A stretch of DNA of 64,000 bases from Mucilaginibacter pineti (GTDB taxonomy: Bacteria; Bacteroidota; Bacteroidia; Sphingobacteriales; Sphingobacteriaceae), in NCBI RefSeq assembly GCF_900101875.1, contig NZ_FNAI01000008.1:124001-188000 (forward strand), in the 5' to 3' direction. Position numbers and translations under genes: made by a program. Below are positions 18,801-28,362 of the stretch, one piece after another. The stretch's first letter is position 1. Every line of letters starts with the position of its first letter. The notes under the pieces were generated by a model. It ran no database searches, was not told where the DNA came from, and worked only from the letters and a program-made list of their open reading frames with translations.

Positions 18801-19268
18801 GGATTCGGAAACACATTCAGTTATAAATCTTGGTCACTAGATATCTTTTTCCAATTTGTAAAGCAGACTTCCAGAAATTTCAATTTCGGTTCCTATCCGG
18901 GTGCTTTTCCGCCGGGAAGCGGAAATCAACCGCTGGCGGTCCTGAACCGCTGGAAACAGGCAGGAGATGTTGCTGACATCCAAAGATATAACGCTGATTT
19001 CAGCTATGCTACAGGCAATTTCCTGGCACCTAATAGCGATAAAGGTTTTTCTGACGGTTCGTATGCCCGGTTAAAAAACGCCTCCTTAACTTGGACGGCC
19101 CCGCAGACCTGGCTGAATACCTTACGCCTGGCTAACCTGAAAATATTTGTACAGGGCCAGAACCTGCTGACGATTACGGGTTATTCCGGGCTTGACCCTG
19201 AAACCGCGAACCAGCTAAGCCTGCCGCCACTTAGGATGCTAACCGCCGGAATTAATGCTGCTTTTTAA
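15894..19268 (+). CDS. SusC/RagA-family TonB-dependent outer-membrane transporter with STN signalling domain
   Basis: 1124 residues from the ATG at 15894; a GTG at 15852 would add 14 residues. Domain order as in its paralog at 3686-7060: signal sequence ending near SAATFGQ, STN domain with SVLKEIRKQSGYDFFYNGK, carboxypeptidase-regulatory-like domain with VVDEKGQPLVGASVSIKG, plug with NPLLALQGRVSGLF and IYGSRAANGAILITTKKG, and the barrel. It would import an oligomeric ligand caught by the SusD encoded 26 bases downstream. Co-encoded S9 peptidase and GH2 enzyme suggest a glycopeptide- or glycan-type substrate; that is inference. Confidence 0.95.
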   Translation: MYRNYTKKFGIPDRLCHKILLIMRLTTVILIASLLQVSAATFGQRITISQRNVPLESVLKEIRKQSGYDFFYNGKNISKKQEVSINVTNAELEDALNIAFTGLQLEYTIKGKIITIKTKEEPTFMDNIIARFQAINVRGKVVDEKGQPLVGASVSIKGGKGTTTDKDGGFVLTKVDEKAILVISFIGYLTKEVNANADLSGIPLEVSNSKLDEVQVIAYGTTSKRLSTGNTTTIKAEDIEKQPVGNPLLALQGRVSGLFITQATGYAGSGVTVRIQGQNSIGNGNDPLYVIDGVPFSSQLLTTMNNVVGNSGQGNDQNFRPLNGNPMNYINPNDIESIDVLKDADATAIYGSRAANGAILITTKKGKAGKLSLNFSLESGLGEVARKNTLLNTQQYTEMRREALKNDGLEPDTTRDYDLFDKYGWSTSRNTDWQEELIGNTAKYNNFQTTISGGSSTVQYLFGGTYRRETSVLPVEFANQTGAVHFNVTANSLNNKFKMSMTGNYVAGKNQLPSIDLSQYTLMSPNAPALRNPDGSLNWALDAGGGTTWGYLGNPLRNLENRYTNTTSNLITNMVLSYNLLEGLDVKASLGYNKLQSDEVQLYPISGLLYSEQQDGRGGNTLGTNKSDYLIIEPQLTYRRNFGPLKVDLLLGSTVQEQNTSSLSIGGSGYTSDSNLDDLSSAATINFFFSDKAEYRYNAIFSRLNLNYNDELILNLNARRDGSSRFGPSNLYHTFGSIAGAWLFSSRDFIKESLPFLSFGKLSMSYGTTGSDQIPGYLYLDLFSPTYRNPYNGIAGVHSTRLYNPALQWEETKKLRFGMDLGFLADRVLLALNYSINKSSNQLLNYNLPVITGFGSVSSNFPATVRNRNIELSLTSTNFKNNSFTWTTNLNLTVPKNRLVKFPDIETSSYAQFLVIGEPLNVFKAYKYEGVDPATGAYQFRGADGQLTSSPNERTDRTELIRSDPKIYGGFGNTFSYKSWSLDIFFQFVKQTSRNFNFGSYPGAFPPGSGNQPLAVLNRWKQAGDVADIQRYNADFSYATGNFLAPNSDKGFSDGSYARLKNASLTWTAPQTWLNTLRLANLKIFVQGQNLLTITGYSGLDPETANQLSLPPLRMLTAGINAAF

Positions 19269-19294
19269 TTGCTAATTGACTAAAATTTAAAGTT

Positions 19295-20749
19295 ATGACT
19301 AGTAAAAATATTATACTGAACCTAATTGCCCTTGCCCTGATCAATACGCAGGTGGCCTGCAAAAAGCAGTTGGAAGTGAATGTGCCAAGTTTTGCGAGCA
19401 CGACGGAAAAATCCTTCGAGACTGATTCCAAAGCGGCAGCTGTCATGGCCGGAATCTATTCGGATCTGAGTAACAGTTCGGCTTTTGCGGTATCAATCGC
19501 TGCCGGACTATCCGCTGATGAGCTGATGCCATTTAAAACTCCAGGGGTCGCCACCATTAACCTTTATAGAAACAACTTGAATGGGCTGAATAGTGAAACG
19601 GTTGGGATCGATTTCTGGGCCCCTTTTTATCAGGTAATCTACTCCTGTAACACAGCGATCAGCGGGCTTGGTAAATCAATAACACTGAGCCCGGAGATCA
19701 GGAAAAGATTCCTCGCCGAAGCCAAATTTACAAGGGCTTTTGCTTATTTCTACCTGGTGAACCTGTACGGCGATGTGCCGCTGATCACAGAAACGGATTA
19801 CGAGAAAAATCGCCTGATGACCAGGACTCCCCGGGAATCCGTTTACCAGCTCATCATATCAGACCTAAATGAAGCTGAGGCCGGCCTGGGCGAAGCCTAC
19901 ATGGATGGAACCCTCAAACAGCCGTCAAATGAGCGGACACGCCCGGTCAAATGGGCGGCTGCGGCGCTGCTCTCCAGGGTATATTTGTACCGTGCGAACT
20001 ATGCTGAAGCTGAAGTTGAAGCGGGAAAAGTGATTGAACGTACTGGGCTTTATAGTTTCGCTGGTATGGCTGATGCGTTTTTGAAAAACAATTCCGAAGC
20101 CATTCTCCAATTGCAGCCTGTTGGCTTCGGGCAGAACACCAAAGACGCACAATGGCTGGTCATCCCTCCGGGCGGAGATGTTCAACCCTTTACCCTCGGC
20201 ACGAGTCTAAACGAAGGCCTGATCAAAGAGTTTGAACCCGGAGACCTCAGGCGTACTAGCTGGATCGACTCGATCACGCTGGGAAGTGTTAAATCTTTTT
20301 ATTCATTTAAGTATAAGGTTTACCAGGGCTATTCACCGGAGCTGACGGAGTACACAACTTTGATCCGCTTACCGGAGATGTATCTGATCCGCGCTGAGGC
20401 AAGGATCCAGCTGGGCAGGATCGGTGAGGGTATCGCAGACCTGAATCTAATCCGCCAGCGCGCGCGCGGGCCGCAAACCGCGCAGGTTTTAGACCCTTTG
20501 CCAGCTTTATCCGCAGATCTCTCGAAAGATGCTGCCCTGGCCGCCTGCATGCACGAGCGGAGGGTGGAACTGTTTACAGAATGGGGACACCGCTGGCTGG
20601 ACTTGAAACGGACGGGCAAAGTTGACCAGGTAATGGGTATCGAAACACCGAAAAAAGGCGGTGTCTGGAAATCAACTGCGCAATATTATCCTTTAATAAA
20701 CTCGGAGCTCAACCTTTCCCCGAATGTTAAACAAACCCCGGGGTATTAA
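19295..20749 (+). CDS. SusD/RagB-family outer-membrane nutrient-binding lipoprotein
   Basis: 484 residues. Lipoprotein signal with the cysteine in QVACKK (about residue 23), followed by a SusD-type helical fold: KAAAVMAGIYSDLSN near the N-terminus, AEAKFTRAFAYFYLVNLYGDVPL in the middle, LPEMYLIRAEA and the C-terminal CMHERRVELFTEWGHRWLDLKRTG with final KQTPGY. Partner of the SusC just upstream; it binds ligand at the cell surface. No unusual feature seen. Confidence 0.95.
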   Translation: MTSKNIILNLIALALINTQVACKKQLEVNVPSFASTTEKSFETDSKAAAVMAGIYSDLSNSSAFAVSIAAGLSADELMPFKTPGVATINLYRNNLNGLNSETVGIDFWAPFYQVIYSCNTAISGLGKSITLSPEIRKRFLAEAKFTRAFAYFYLVNLYGDVPLITETDYEKNRLMTRTPRESVYQLIISDLNEAEAGLGEAYMDGTLKQPSNERTRPVKWAAAALLSRVYLYRANYAEAEVEAGKVIERTGLYSFAGMADAFLKNNSEAILQLQPVGFGQNTKDAQWLVIPPGGDVQPFTLGTSLNEGLIKEFEPGDLRRTSWIDSITLGSVKSFYSFKYKVYQGYSPELTEYTTLIRLPEMYLIRAEARIQLGRIGEGIADLNLIRQRARGPQTAQVLDPLPALSADLSKDAALAACMHERRVELFTEWGHRWLDLKRTGKVDQVMGIETPKKGGVWKSTAQYYPLINSELNLSPNVKQTPGY

Positions 20750-20808
20750 CTAGCTATATAAATCCAGATGCAGCCTGCTTGCCGGGCCGTACCTATTAAA
20801 TAAAAATC

Positions 20809-21609
20809 ATGAAAACGTTAAAAGCAATTAAAATATTGATGGGATTGTTTTGCCTGCTGCTGACGCAGCGGTCATTTGCACAGCAATCCGTATCTGCTGC
20901 AGATTCCCTGGACAGGTATTTCTTAAAACTCAGTGAGACAGAAAGATTCAAAAAGGAGAATCTAAAGGAAATTTCAATGCGGCTCGCTTCGCTGGAAGGC
21001 CCGGCTTTTCAATTTGTATTGGAAAACCAGGCGGAAATTGAGCAAGTTCTTGGCAAAAACACAGTTAAAAACAAGATCTCGGGTTTGATTCTGAAAGAAA
21101 AGATCCAGCCTCAGATCTGGAAAGATACCGCCCGCAAAATTCCTGTCAACGCAGTTCCGGCCTGGGAAACGATGCGTAAACAGCTTCAAAAGAAATATGG
21201 CCGGTCAAACGCTGACATGGCTGTCCTTTCTGCGAAATTTGAATTTTTTGATAAACAGAAGGACAGTAAAAACCTCGCGCTTGCGTTTATGGAAAACATT
21301 GACAGGAACGGTCTGGATACTTCCGGATTAAACAAGGTGTTTTTCAACAATCTGATGTTCCAGGTGATGCTGCCGAACCTGGAGAGTCCTGCACTGTTGC
21401 TTAAATGCGCAAACTGGATGCGTTTGGTCATCGACAGCAACCCTGTGATGTCCCCTGACCAGATTGACACTTATGCAAACCTGCTTTATAAGGCGAAACA
21501 TGTTAAGGATGCGATGATCTGGGAAAAAAAGGCGATGGACCTGGCTCCGGATGTTGCGGCGTTTAGGGAAACGTACGAAAAAATGGCTAAAGGAATTCGG
21601 ACATGGTGA
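20809..21609 (+). CDS. Exported helical protein of unknown function in the SusC/D operon
   Basis: 266 residues with a clear signal peptide (1-24, ending SFAQQ). The rest is predicted helical; near the C-terminus YANLLYKAKHVKDAMIWEKKAMDLAPD reads like one tetratricopeptide repeat. The C-terminal parts of some Bacteroidota thioredoxin-like proteins look alike, but no CxxC site is present here. It lies 60 bases after SusD and overlaps the S9 peptidase start by 7 bases (ATGGTGA), so it is translated together with that enzyme. I do not recognise a family. Confidence 0.7.
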   Translation: MKTLKAIKILMGLFCLLLTQRSFAQQSVSAADSLDRYFLKLSETERFKKENLKEISMRLASLEGPAFQFVLENQAEIEQVLGKNTVKNKISGLILKEKIQPQIWKDTARKIPVNAVPAWETMRKQLQKKYGRSNADMAVLSAKFEFFDKQKDSKNLALAFMENIDRNGLDTSGLNKVFFNNLMFQVMLPNLESPALLLKCANWMRLVIDSNPVMSPDQIDTYANLLYKAKHVKDAMIWEKKAMDLAPDVAAFRETYEKMAKGIRTW

Positions 21610-24206
21610 CAAGAAGTTTTGGTATCGGTTTGCTGCTTATTGGTTTGCTGACCCTGATAACAACGGCAAATGCTCAAAAACCGGTCATCGATACCAGTAT
21701 AATCAAACATTATTCTGCCCTGGAGTGGAATGACATGACTGAAAATGGACGGTTTTTTGCCTACATAGTATCTAATCAGCCGGCAGGCAAGACGAGTTTA
21801 ATCATATCCTCCACCGACCAGCGCTGGAAAAAAACGCTTGTCTTTCCAGAGCCGCCGCAGGTCAGCTTTAGCAGGAACAGCCGTTTTTTACTGATCCAGA
21901 ATGCGGATACTCTTACACTACTGAAGACAGGAGGCGGTTCTAACCAGCAAATTAAGGGAATTTCCAGTTTCAGACTGACATTTCATAAGGGAGTGCAGTG
22001 GCTGGTTTACACGACAAAAGCTAATCGGGAACGCTTAATCTGCAGAAATCTGAACACACAGCAGTCCGTACAACTGGATGAGGTTAAAGATTTTGAGCTT
22101 AGTCCTTATTCCGATCATTTAATTGCCCATGTCGGTAAAGCAGAGAAAACAGTCTGCTACCAGATGAGTACGGAAAGCTCGCGGATGATCTCTCCGGGAA
22201 GAAATGCCGGAAATTACACTTGGCAAAAGTCTGGAAATGCGGTTATTTTTACGGAAAATACAGAGCGCAACTGCAAGTCTTTAACGCGGCTGATGCAATT
22301 TGACTGCCAAAATTCCCGCACATCTGTACTCATTCCAGATTTGAGCAAGCTATCCGCCATTCCATTTGAAGGCGTACGCGGACTCAGTGAAGAAGGTGAC
22401 CTAGTACTGCTGAAGTACGAACAAAAGCCGACTCAGGTTGAGGAGGAAAACACGGATCATCCACAAATATTCAGTACTGGGGATTGGGATCTGACTGGGA
22501 AGCAGCCTGACCCTAGTGTTCGTAACGAGACTTACAGTTTTCATCTGCATCAAAAAAAAACGGTGCTAGTACAGCGTGGCCGGGAGGAGATCATCAGTTA
22601 CGAATTTGGCCCTTTTATACTGATCAAGCGGGACCTTCCGCAATCTATGGCAGAGCGTGTTACTTATAGGAAAAGGGATTCCAGGTATTACCAGGTCTCC
22701 ACGGCTACAGGGATGCAGAAAGAACTCAGTTTTTCCGGTGACATTTGGCCCGCTACGTCCCCCGGGGGCCGATACCTGAAAGGTTATCGAGACGACTGGC
22801 ACTTGGTTTTGTATCATCTTTTCAATGGTAAAAAAATTGACCTGGACAGTATGATAAACGGCAGATCTGGAACGGTTCCTGTTAGTGGAAGTGTACTAAG
22901 GTTTCTGGCCTGGATGCCTGGTGACGAAGGGGTCCTGGTCGGTGATCAGCATGACCTTTGGAAGATAAACCTGGAAAAAAACAAGGCGACTAACCTGACC
23001 AGGGGCTTCGGAAAAAAGAAGAACACGGAATTCACTGTGCTGGAATCCCAGATTTGGGACGGGATTCTCCATTGCGAGGCAAACCGGCTCTTACTGAAAA
23101 GTAAAAACAATTTAACCGGGGACGAAGGATTCTATGCGATTGATTTCAGTTCCGGCTCGGTTCCTGAAAAGCTCTTCAGCGGAAGGTACCATTTCGCTGA
23201 TCTCAGCATGATATTATCCCGACGCATCCAGAATTGGAAGGCAGGAAAAAAACAAAGTTTATATCCTATTGTCCGTGAATCTGCAGCAGATGCCCCCAAT
23301 ATGTTCCTGACCCGGGACTTTAAAACCTTTGAGGCTGTAAGCGATATCGCCCCCCATAAAAACTACAACTGGATGAGCAGCGAATTAATACATTGCAGGT
23401 CTGAAAAAGAAGGTGATATCAGCGCGGTCTTGTATAAACCGGAAGATTTTGACAGCACAAAAATATATCCTGTGATTATCTATTATTATGAACAGATGAC
23501 CCAGGACCTGAATAATTTTCACCGGCCTGAGCTTTGTAACGGGGCCATCGATATTCCCTGGTTTGTCAGCCGGGGGTATGTGGTGTGTACACCGGATATC
23601 CTGAATACCAGGCACACACCAGGACAAACTGCCCTTAACAGTGTCATGGCTGCTTACCACCGATTGAAGAGGATGCCCGGAATTGATAGCAGCAGGATCG
23701 CTATCAGCGGCCATTCCTTCGGCGGATTTGAGACCAACTTCATCGTAACACATACCGGGGTATTTGCCGCAGCTTACTCCGGAGCCGGGCTGGATAACCT
23801 GATCAGTCATTACGGGACAGTTGAAGATGGGATACCCCGAGGTCAGAGTGATGAGTTAGCACAGGTTAACCTAGGAACAAATCCCTGGGCCAACCGCTCC
23901 GCTTATATTGAAAACTCCCCGATTTTCCATATCGGAGAGGTCAGCACCCCGATCCTGCTGATGCACAACAAAGGCGATTCCCGTGTTCCGCATGCCCAGT
24001 CGCTGGAGTTTTTTGTAGGCCTCCGGAGGTTACAAAAGAAAGCCTGGCTGCTGGATTATAAGGATGAGGGGCATACCATTGACCGCTACCAGAACCAGTT
24101 AGACTTTACCGGGAAGCTTACGCAATTTTTTGACCATTACCTCAAAGACAAGCCTGCCCCGGGTTGGATGACGGCCGGAGAAAGTAAACTTAAACCCACT
24201 CCATAA
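21603..24206 (+). CDS. S9-family serine peptidase (prolyl oligopeptidase type), exported
   Basis: 867 residues with a signal peptide (1-24, ending TTANAQ). Residues about 40-560 are beta-propeller-like; the catalytic alpha/beta-hydrolase domain follows. The nucleophile is in SGHSFGGFE (Ser705), the acid in HNKGDSRVPH (Asp792) and the histidine in DEGHTID (His824), so the triad is complete. It cleaves short peptides, typically in the periplasm. The start overlaps the preceding stop, and the GH2 gene begins 22 bases after its stop. Peptide trimming after SusC/D uptake is the likely job. Confidence 0.92.
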   Translation: MVTRSFGIGLLLIGLLTLITTANAQKPVIDTSIIKHYSALEWNDMTENGRFFAYIVSNQPAGKTSLIISSTDQRWKKTLVFPEPPQVSFSRNSRFLLIQNADTLTLLKTGGGSNQQIKGISSFRLTFHKGVQWLVYTTKANRERLICRNLNTQQSVQLDEVKDFELSPYSDHLIAHVGKAEKTVCYQMSTESSRMISPGRNAGNYTWQKSGNAVIFTENTERNCKSLTRLMQFDCQNSRTSVLIPDLSKLSAIPFEGVRGLSEEGDLVLLKYEQKPTQVEEENTDHPQIFSTGDWDLTGKQPDPSVRNETYSFHLHQKKTVLVQRGREEIISYEFGPFILIKRDLPQSMAERVTYRKRDSRYYQVSTATGMQKELSFSGDIWPATSPGGRYLKGYRDDWHLVLYHLFNGKKIDLDSMINGRSGTVPVSGSVLRFLAWMPGDEGVLVGDQHDLWKINLEKNKATNLTRGFGKKKNTEFTVLESQIWDGILHCEANRLLLKSKNNLTGDEGFYAIDFSSGSVPEKLFSGRYHFADLSMILSRRIQNWKAGKKQSLYPIVRESAADAPNMFLTRDFKTFEAVSDIAPHKNYNWMSSELIHCRSEKEGDISAVLYKPEDFDSTKIYPVIIYYYEQMTQDLNNFHRPELCNGAIDIPWFVSRGYVVCTPDILNTRHTPGQTALNSVMAAYHRLKRMPGIDSSRIAISGHSFGGFETNFIVTHTGVFAAAYSGAGLDNLISHYGTVEDGIPRGQSDELAQVNLGTNPWANRSAYIENSPIFHIGEVSTPILLMHNKGDSRVPHAQSLEFFVGLRRLQKKAWLLDYKDEGHTIDRYQNQLDFTGKLTQFFDHYLKDKPAPGWMTAGESKLKPTP

Positions 24207-24228
24207 AATTAAATAACACACATTACAA

Positions 24229-26604
24229 ATGAAAGCAAAAAATTCCCTACTTATAGCCACTGCTTTGGTATTTTCAATCCATAGCTTGGCCCAGCAGCCC
24301 ACTTACAAGATCCAATCTGTCGCGATTCAAACACGTTGGGCGAAGGAGGTTTCACCTGCAAATGCATTGAAGGAATATCCTCGACCACAATTGGTAAGGT
24401 CTAATTGGACTAACCTGAATGGTCTATGGAATTACGCGATCACTTCAAAAGATGCTGGTAAACCTGCATCTTTTAAAGGACAAATTTTGGTGCCGTATCC
24501 TTTGGAATCCGCTTTGAGTGGCGTGAAGAAAGTATTGCTGCCAACACAAAATTTGTGGTATAAAAGGACGTTCGTTAAACCGGTTGCCACCACTGGTGAA
24601 AAGGTGGTCGTGAATTTTGGAGCGGTAGATTACCTAGCAACCGTGTATGTTAATGGCAAGGAAGTCGGCAGTCATGAAGGCGGTTACACCGAGTTTTCTT
24701 TTGACATTACCTCAGCGCTTAGAGATGGAGAAAATGAAATCGTGGTTAAAGTATTGGACCCATCGGATCAGGGCGTTGGTCCGCATGGTAAGCAAGTGCT
24801 AAACCCCGCTAATATTTATTATACACCAAGTTCAGGCATCTGGCAGACGATATGGATGGAGGTCGTTCCTGGCGATGCTATTTCATCATTGACGATTACT
24901 CCTGATATTGATAAGGGTGTAGTAAACGTGACTGTGAATTCGGCAGCCTCATCTCCGGTTTCCCTTTTCGTGGAGGGTAAAACCATTACCGGCAAGTCTA
25001 ACTCGCCCATTGCAGTGCCTCTTGCTGATGCCAAGTTGTGGAGCCCTGGAAATCCTTACTTGTATCAATTCACTGCGACACTCGGATCAGATAAGGTATC
25101 TTCATATTTCGGGATGCGTAAGATCTCTGTCGCTAAAGATGCTGCCGGAGTAGACAGGATCATGCTAAATAACAAGCCCTATTACAATCTGGGTACACTC
25201 GACCAGGGATTCTGGCCGGATGGTTTGTATACTGCGCCAACTGATGAGGCTTTGGCTTTTGATATCAAGGCGATCAAAGCGATGGGTTTCAACACCATCA
25301 GAAAACACATCAAAGTAGAGCCCGCACGCTGGTATTATCATGCAGACAGACTGGGTATGCTGGTTTGGCAGGATATGGTGAATCCTAACCAGGGTTTGCC
25401 TGAAGGCAGTAAAGCTGCTTTTGAGAAAGGAAGTGCAGAAATATTGAAGCAACTGCACAACTACCCATCGATCACCACCTGGGTATTATTCAATGAAAAA
25501 TGGGGACAGTACGATCAGGAACGTTTAACCAAATGGATCAAGACCACTGACACTTCAAGAATTGTCAACGGGCACTCCGGTGAATATTTATATGTGAACG
25601 AGCAACTTCGCTCACCTTCACCTGATGCATATATCAATGCAGATATAACGGATGTACATTCATATCCTGATCCAATGAATTCTATAAGAATGGATGGTAA
25701 AGCTCGAATTTGTGGAGAGTTTGGTGGTATCGGGGTGTTTATTCCGAATCACCAATGGCTCACTGGCTCTGCATGGGGTTATATTCAGGAGAAGCCCGCG
25801 GCGTTAATAGCAAAATACAGCATTATGAACCAACACCTGCAACTTTTTAAGAAAGAGGGTTTGTCTGGGTCAATTTATACCCAGCCGTTTGACGTGGAAG
25901 GGGAGCAAAATGGGTTGATGACTTACGACAGGGAAGTAATTAAAGTACCATTTGCTGACTTGAGAAAGATACATAGCACATTGAATCCTGACTTAGCTTC
26001 TCCAAACTGGCTTTCTATGGTCAAAGACGTGACCGCTATGGATGCGGACTTAACGGAGCCAGCACAACTGTACAGCAATCTGTTCCAGCAATATATTGCT
26101 GGTAAAAAAGATGCCCAATTTTTAAAGCAGCTGGCTATGATGGCCACCCAGGCTGGCGACAAAACAGGGGAAGCAAGAATCGGCAGGGAATACATCGCTA
26201 CCATGAAAACACCGCTTAGTGATGATGATGTGAACTCTGTAGTACAGTTTACCAAAAGTTCTAAAGATGCTGGCTTTGCCTTGATGGTGAAGCAAGCCGA
26301 TCAGTTTAAAAAAGTGCTTGGCGATCGCAAATACACTGTTGCTATGATGAATATGATCTACAAAGGTGATATGGAATCGATGATACAGCAAAAGAAAAGT
26401 TGGGACGAGATTGGTGCAATAGTAAAAACCTACGGTGCGCCCGGTGAAGAAATGCTGCTTCGTGCAAAAACCATTGATTTCTACAATACGCAAAATTGGG
26501 AGGGCTATGTAACTGTAGCTAAAAGCTACCTGGAGAAGTACGGTGCAAATTTAAATGAGAATGAAAAATCGATGTTTCAAAAGGCAATCGATGATCATCA
26601 ATAG
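24229..26604 (+). CDS. Glycoside hydrolase family 2 enzyme with extra helical C-terminal region
   Basis: 791 residues, signal peptide 1-21. Order: sugar-binding jelly-roll (about 50-215, with TVYVNGKEVGSHEGGYTEF), immunoglobulin-like domain (about 220-305), TIM barrel (about 310-600). The acid/base glutamate is in LFNEKWGQYD (Glu423) and the nucleophile in CGEFGGIG (Glu497), so both catalytic residues are present. Residues about 610-791 form a helical region not typical of GH2. The exact sugar (beta-galactoside, beta-mannoside or beta-glucuronide) cannot be told by eye. Last gene of the plus-strand operon; a strong terminator follows. Confidence 0.9.
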   Translation: MKAKNSLLIATALVFSIHSLAQQPTYKIQSVAIQTRWAKEVSPANALKEYPRPQLVRSNWTNLNGLWNYAITSKDAGKPASFKGQILVPYPLESALSGVKKVLLPTQNLWYKRTFVKPVATTGEKVVVNFGAVDYLATVYVNGKEVGSHEGGYTEFSFDITSALRDGENEIVVKVLDPSDQGVGPHGKQVLNPANIYYTPSSGIWQTIWMEVVPGDAISSLTITPDIDKGVVNVTVNSAASSPVSLFVEGKTITGKSNSPIAVPLADAKLWSPGNPYLYQFTATLGSDKVSSYFGMRKISVAKDAAGVDRIMLNNKPYYNLGTLDQGFWPDGLYTAPTDEALAFDIKAIKAMGFNTIRKHIKVEPARWYYHADRLGMLVWQDMVNPNQGLPEGSKAAFEKGSAEILKQLHNYPSITTWVLFNEKWGQYDQERLTKWIKTTDTSRIVNGHSGEYLYVNEQLRSPSPDAYINADITDVHSYPDPMNSIRMDGKARICGEFGGIGVFIPNHQWLTGSAWGYIQEKPAALIAKYSIMNQHLQLFKKEGLSGSIYTQPFDVEGEQNGLMTYDREVIKVPFADLRKIHSTLNPDLASPNWLSMVKDVTAMDADLTEPAQLYSNLFQQYIAGKKDAQFLKQLAMMATQAGDKTGEARIGREYIATMKTPLSDDDVNSVVQFTKSSKDAGFALMVKQADQFKKVLGDRKYTVAMMNMIYKGDMESMIQQKKSWDEIGAIVKTYGAPGEEMLLRAKTIDFYNTQNWEGYVTVAKSYLEKYGANLNENEKSMFQKAIDDHQ

Positions 26605-26663
26605 CAAATTAACAAGGGAAATTAATGCAAATAAATTTTGGTCAATTTAGTTAATAGTAGAAT

Positions 26664-26698
26664 CGCAGTGCGCATGGATATGCGCCTGCGTTTTTTTT
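26664..26698 (+). terminator. Rho-independent terminator after the GH2 operon
   Basis: CGCAGTGCGCAT and ATGCGCCTGCG form a GC-rich stem around GGAT, followed by eight T (26691-26698). It closes the plus-strand operon that ends at 26604. Confidence 0.85.
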
Positions 26699-26753
26699 GT
26701 AAAGTGCCTATGAGATAAAAAATTACAAATAATCATTTACCTATTATACATCT

Positions 26754-27344
26754 ATGTTAAGAAAAGCAATTGCAGCTGATAAACCTATCGTCAGCGAGAT
26801 TTTAGTGAAGTCCTTTAGAGAGAATTTGAGTGTGAATTATATTACTGGTGGTTCGGCAAATCAGAAGCGCATTCGTTCGTTGATGAATTATGCCTTTGAG
26901 GTGTGTTTTTTATTTGGGGAGGTGCTAGTTTCTGAAGATGCGCAGGCCTGCGCATTACTGGTTAATCCCAAGCGTAAGAAAACAACTTTTAAATCGCTAT
27001 TGCTTGACTTGGGTTTGGTCTGGAACTGTATTGGATTTTCCAAAGCTCTAGCGGTCATGAAGCGTGAAAAGCGAATACACCAATTACAGGTTTCCGGTCG
27101 TGTTGCTTACTTATGGTTTATTGGTGTGGAACCGGGTGCCCAGCATCAGGGCATTGGCTCCCGCTTATTGGACGAAGTAATCGCTTGTTGTGAAAAGCAA
27201 AACAGGATGGTAATCCTGGAAACTTCGACATTGAAGAATATTCCATGGTACGAGAAGTTTGGGTTTCGGGTTTATGGCCAGCTGGATTTTGGTTACCGGC
27301 TGTTTTTTATGAAGCGGGATTTGTTCTTAGATTTTCGCTCCTGA
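26754..27344 (+). CDS. GNAT-family N-acetyltransferase
   Basis: 196 residues with a single GNAT fold. The acetyl-CoA binding motif is GAQHQGIGSRLLDEV after the beta strand YLWFIGVEPG, and ETSTLKNIPWYEKFGFRVYG matches the C-terminal part of the fold. It would transfer an acetyl group to an amine; the acceptor is not known. It is separated from the GH2 gene by a terminator and from the LuxR-type gene by 39 bases, with which it may share a transcript. Confidence 0.88.
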   Translation: MLRKAIAADKPIVSEILVKSFRENLSVNYITGGSANQKRIRSLMNYAFEVCFLFGEVLVSEDAQACALLVNPKRKKTTFKSLLLDLGLVWNCIGFSKALAVMKREKRIHQLQVSGRVAYLWFIGVEPGAQHQGIGSRLLDEVIACCEKQNRMVILETSTLKNIPWYEKFGFRVYGQLDFGYRLFFMKRDLFLDFRS

Positions 27345-27383
27345 TATTCTTAACCTTATCTATCATCTACTCCCTATCTACTT

Positions 27384-28337
27384 ATGTTAGTGTTTAATTC
27401 TGAAATGCATCTGCTGACTTTTGTGTTTGTAGTGCTTGAAATGGGTATGCTGTTTTTTTACCAGCTGCCGCATTATTTATCTAAACCTGATGATACTTCA
27501 CGCTTGTGGTATTTGATTCTTTTGGCTTTACTGGTCTTATATAATGTGACCGGCGGGTTATTTCCTGATCCGGAAATTCCAATCCCGATCATTGTGCAAA
27601 ACATTATCGCTTATGGTTCGGGCTTTTTAATGGCATCTTACTTTCCTTATTTCTTTTATCGTGGTTTGGGTCTGGAAAAGCTCCGTTTCCATGCGCTTTT
27701 TGGCGTACCGATATTTTTGATATTACCTTATTTGTTCTTTTTTGGACTAGTGTATGCCATTAACGGCGATCTGGAATTTGCCATACACTGGGGAATGGTG
27801 ATCCCTTTTATTTATTCGGTGGTGATTGTGGTCGCAATTTTAAATGCGATCCGGGCTAATTTTAATGAGCAGGAAGAAGATGGTTATTCCGTTACCAAAA
27901 CAGAAGCTATTGCCTTGTACTGTGCGGTTGCTCCCTGGGTATGTATGACTCTATTTGCTTATTTCCATGTTTGTCAATGGATCGAGGTGTTGTGCACTAA
28001 TCTTGGTTTTGTACTGATTACGATCATTTTTATCTCGCATTCGGTGAAACGCGATAAAATCAGAGAAAGGCTACTCAGAGTAAATGCAGAAATGTTTGAT
28101 GTCCTTACCGTGGAAACTGAGGAGCTTTTCCTATTTAATTGCAGACTGTTTAAAATATCGGATAGGGAGGTGGAAATAATAAGACTGGTACAGGAAGGAT
28201 TGACCAACAAAGAAATAGCAGACCGGATATTCAGATCGGAAAAAACTGTTGGAAATCATCTGATGAGAATTTATTCCAAAACCGGTGCAAAGACGCGTAC
28301 CGCACTCATTAATATTCTGTTAAAAAAACAGGTATAA
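27384..28337 (+). CDS. Membrane-anchored LuxR-type transcriptional regulator
   Basis: 317 residues. About 230 residues hold six or seven transmembrane segments, and the C-terminal ~65 residues are a LuxR helix-turn-helix with ISDREVEIIRLVQEGLTNKEIA and SEKTVGNHLMRIYSK (DNA recognition helix). No receiver or kinase domain is seen. Such one-component membrane regulators are frequent in Sphingobacteriaceae; the signal is unknown. It ends 26 bases before the promoter-like element of the left island end. Confidence 0.88.
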   Translation: MLVFNSEMHLLTFVFVVLEMGMLFFYQLPHYLSKPDDTSRLWYLILLALLVLYNVTGGLFPDPEIPIPIIVQNIIAYGSGFLMASYFPYFFYRGLGLEKLRFHALFGVPIFLILPYLFFFGLVYAINGDLEFAIHWGMVIPFIYSVVIVVAILNAIRANFNEQEEDGYSVTKTEAIALYCAVAPWVCMTLFAYFHVCQWIEVLCTNLGFVLITIIFISHSVKRDKIRERLLRVNAEMFDVLTVETEELFLFNCRLFKISDREVEIIRLVQEGLTNKEIADRIFRSEKTVGNHLMRIYSKTGAKTRTALINILLKKQV

Positions 28338-28362
28338 TTCATTCATTTGGTCCTGGATTTGT

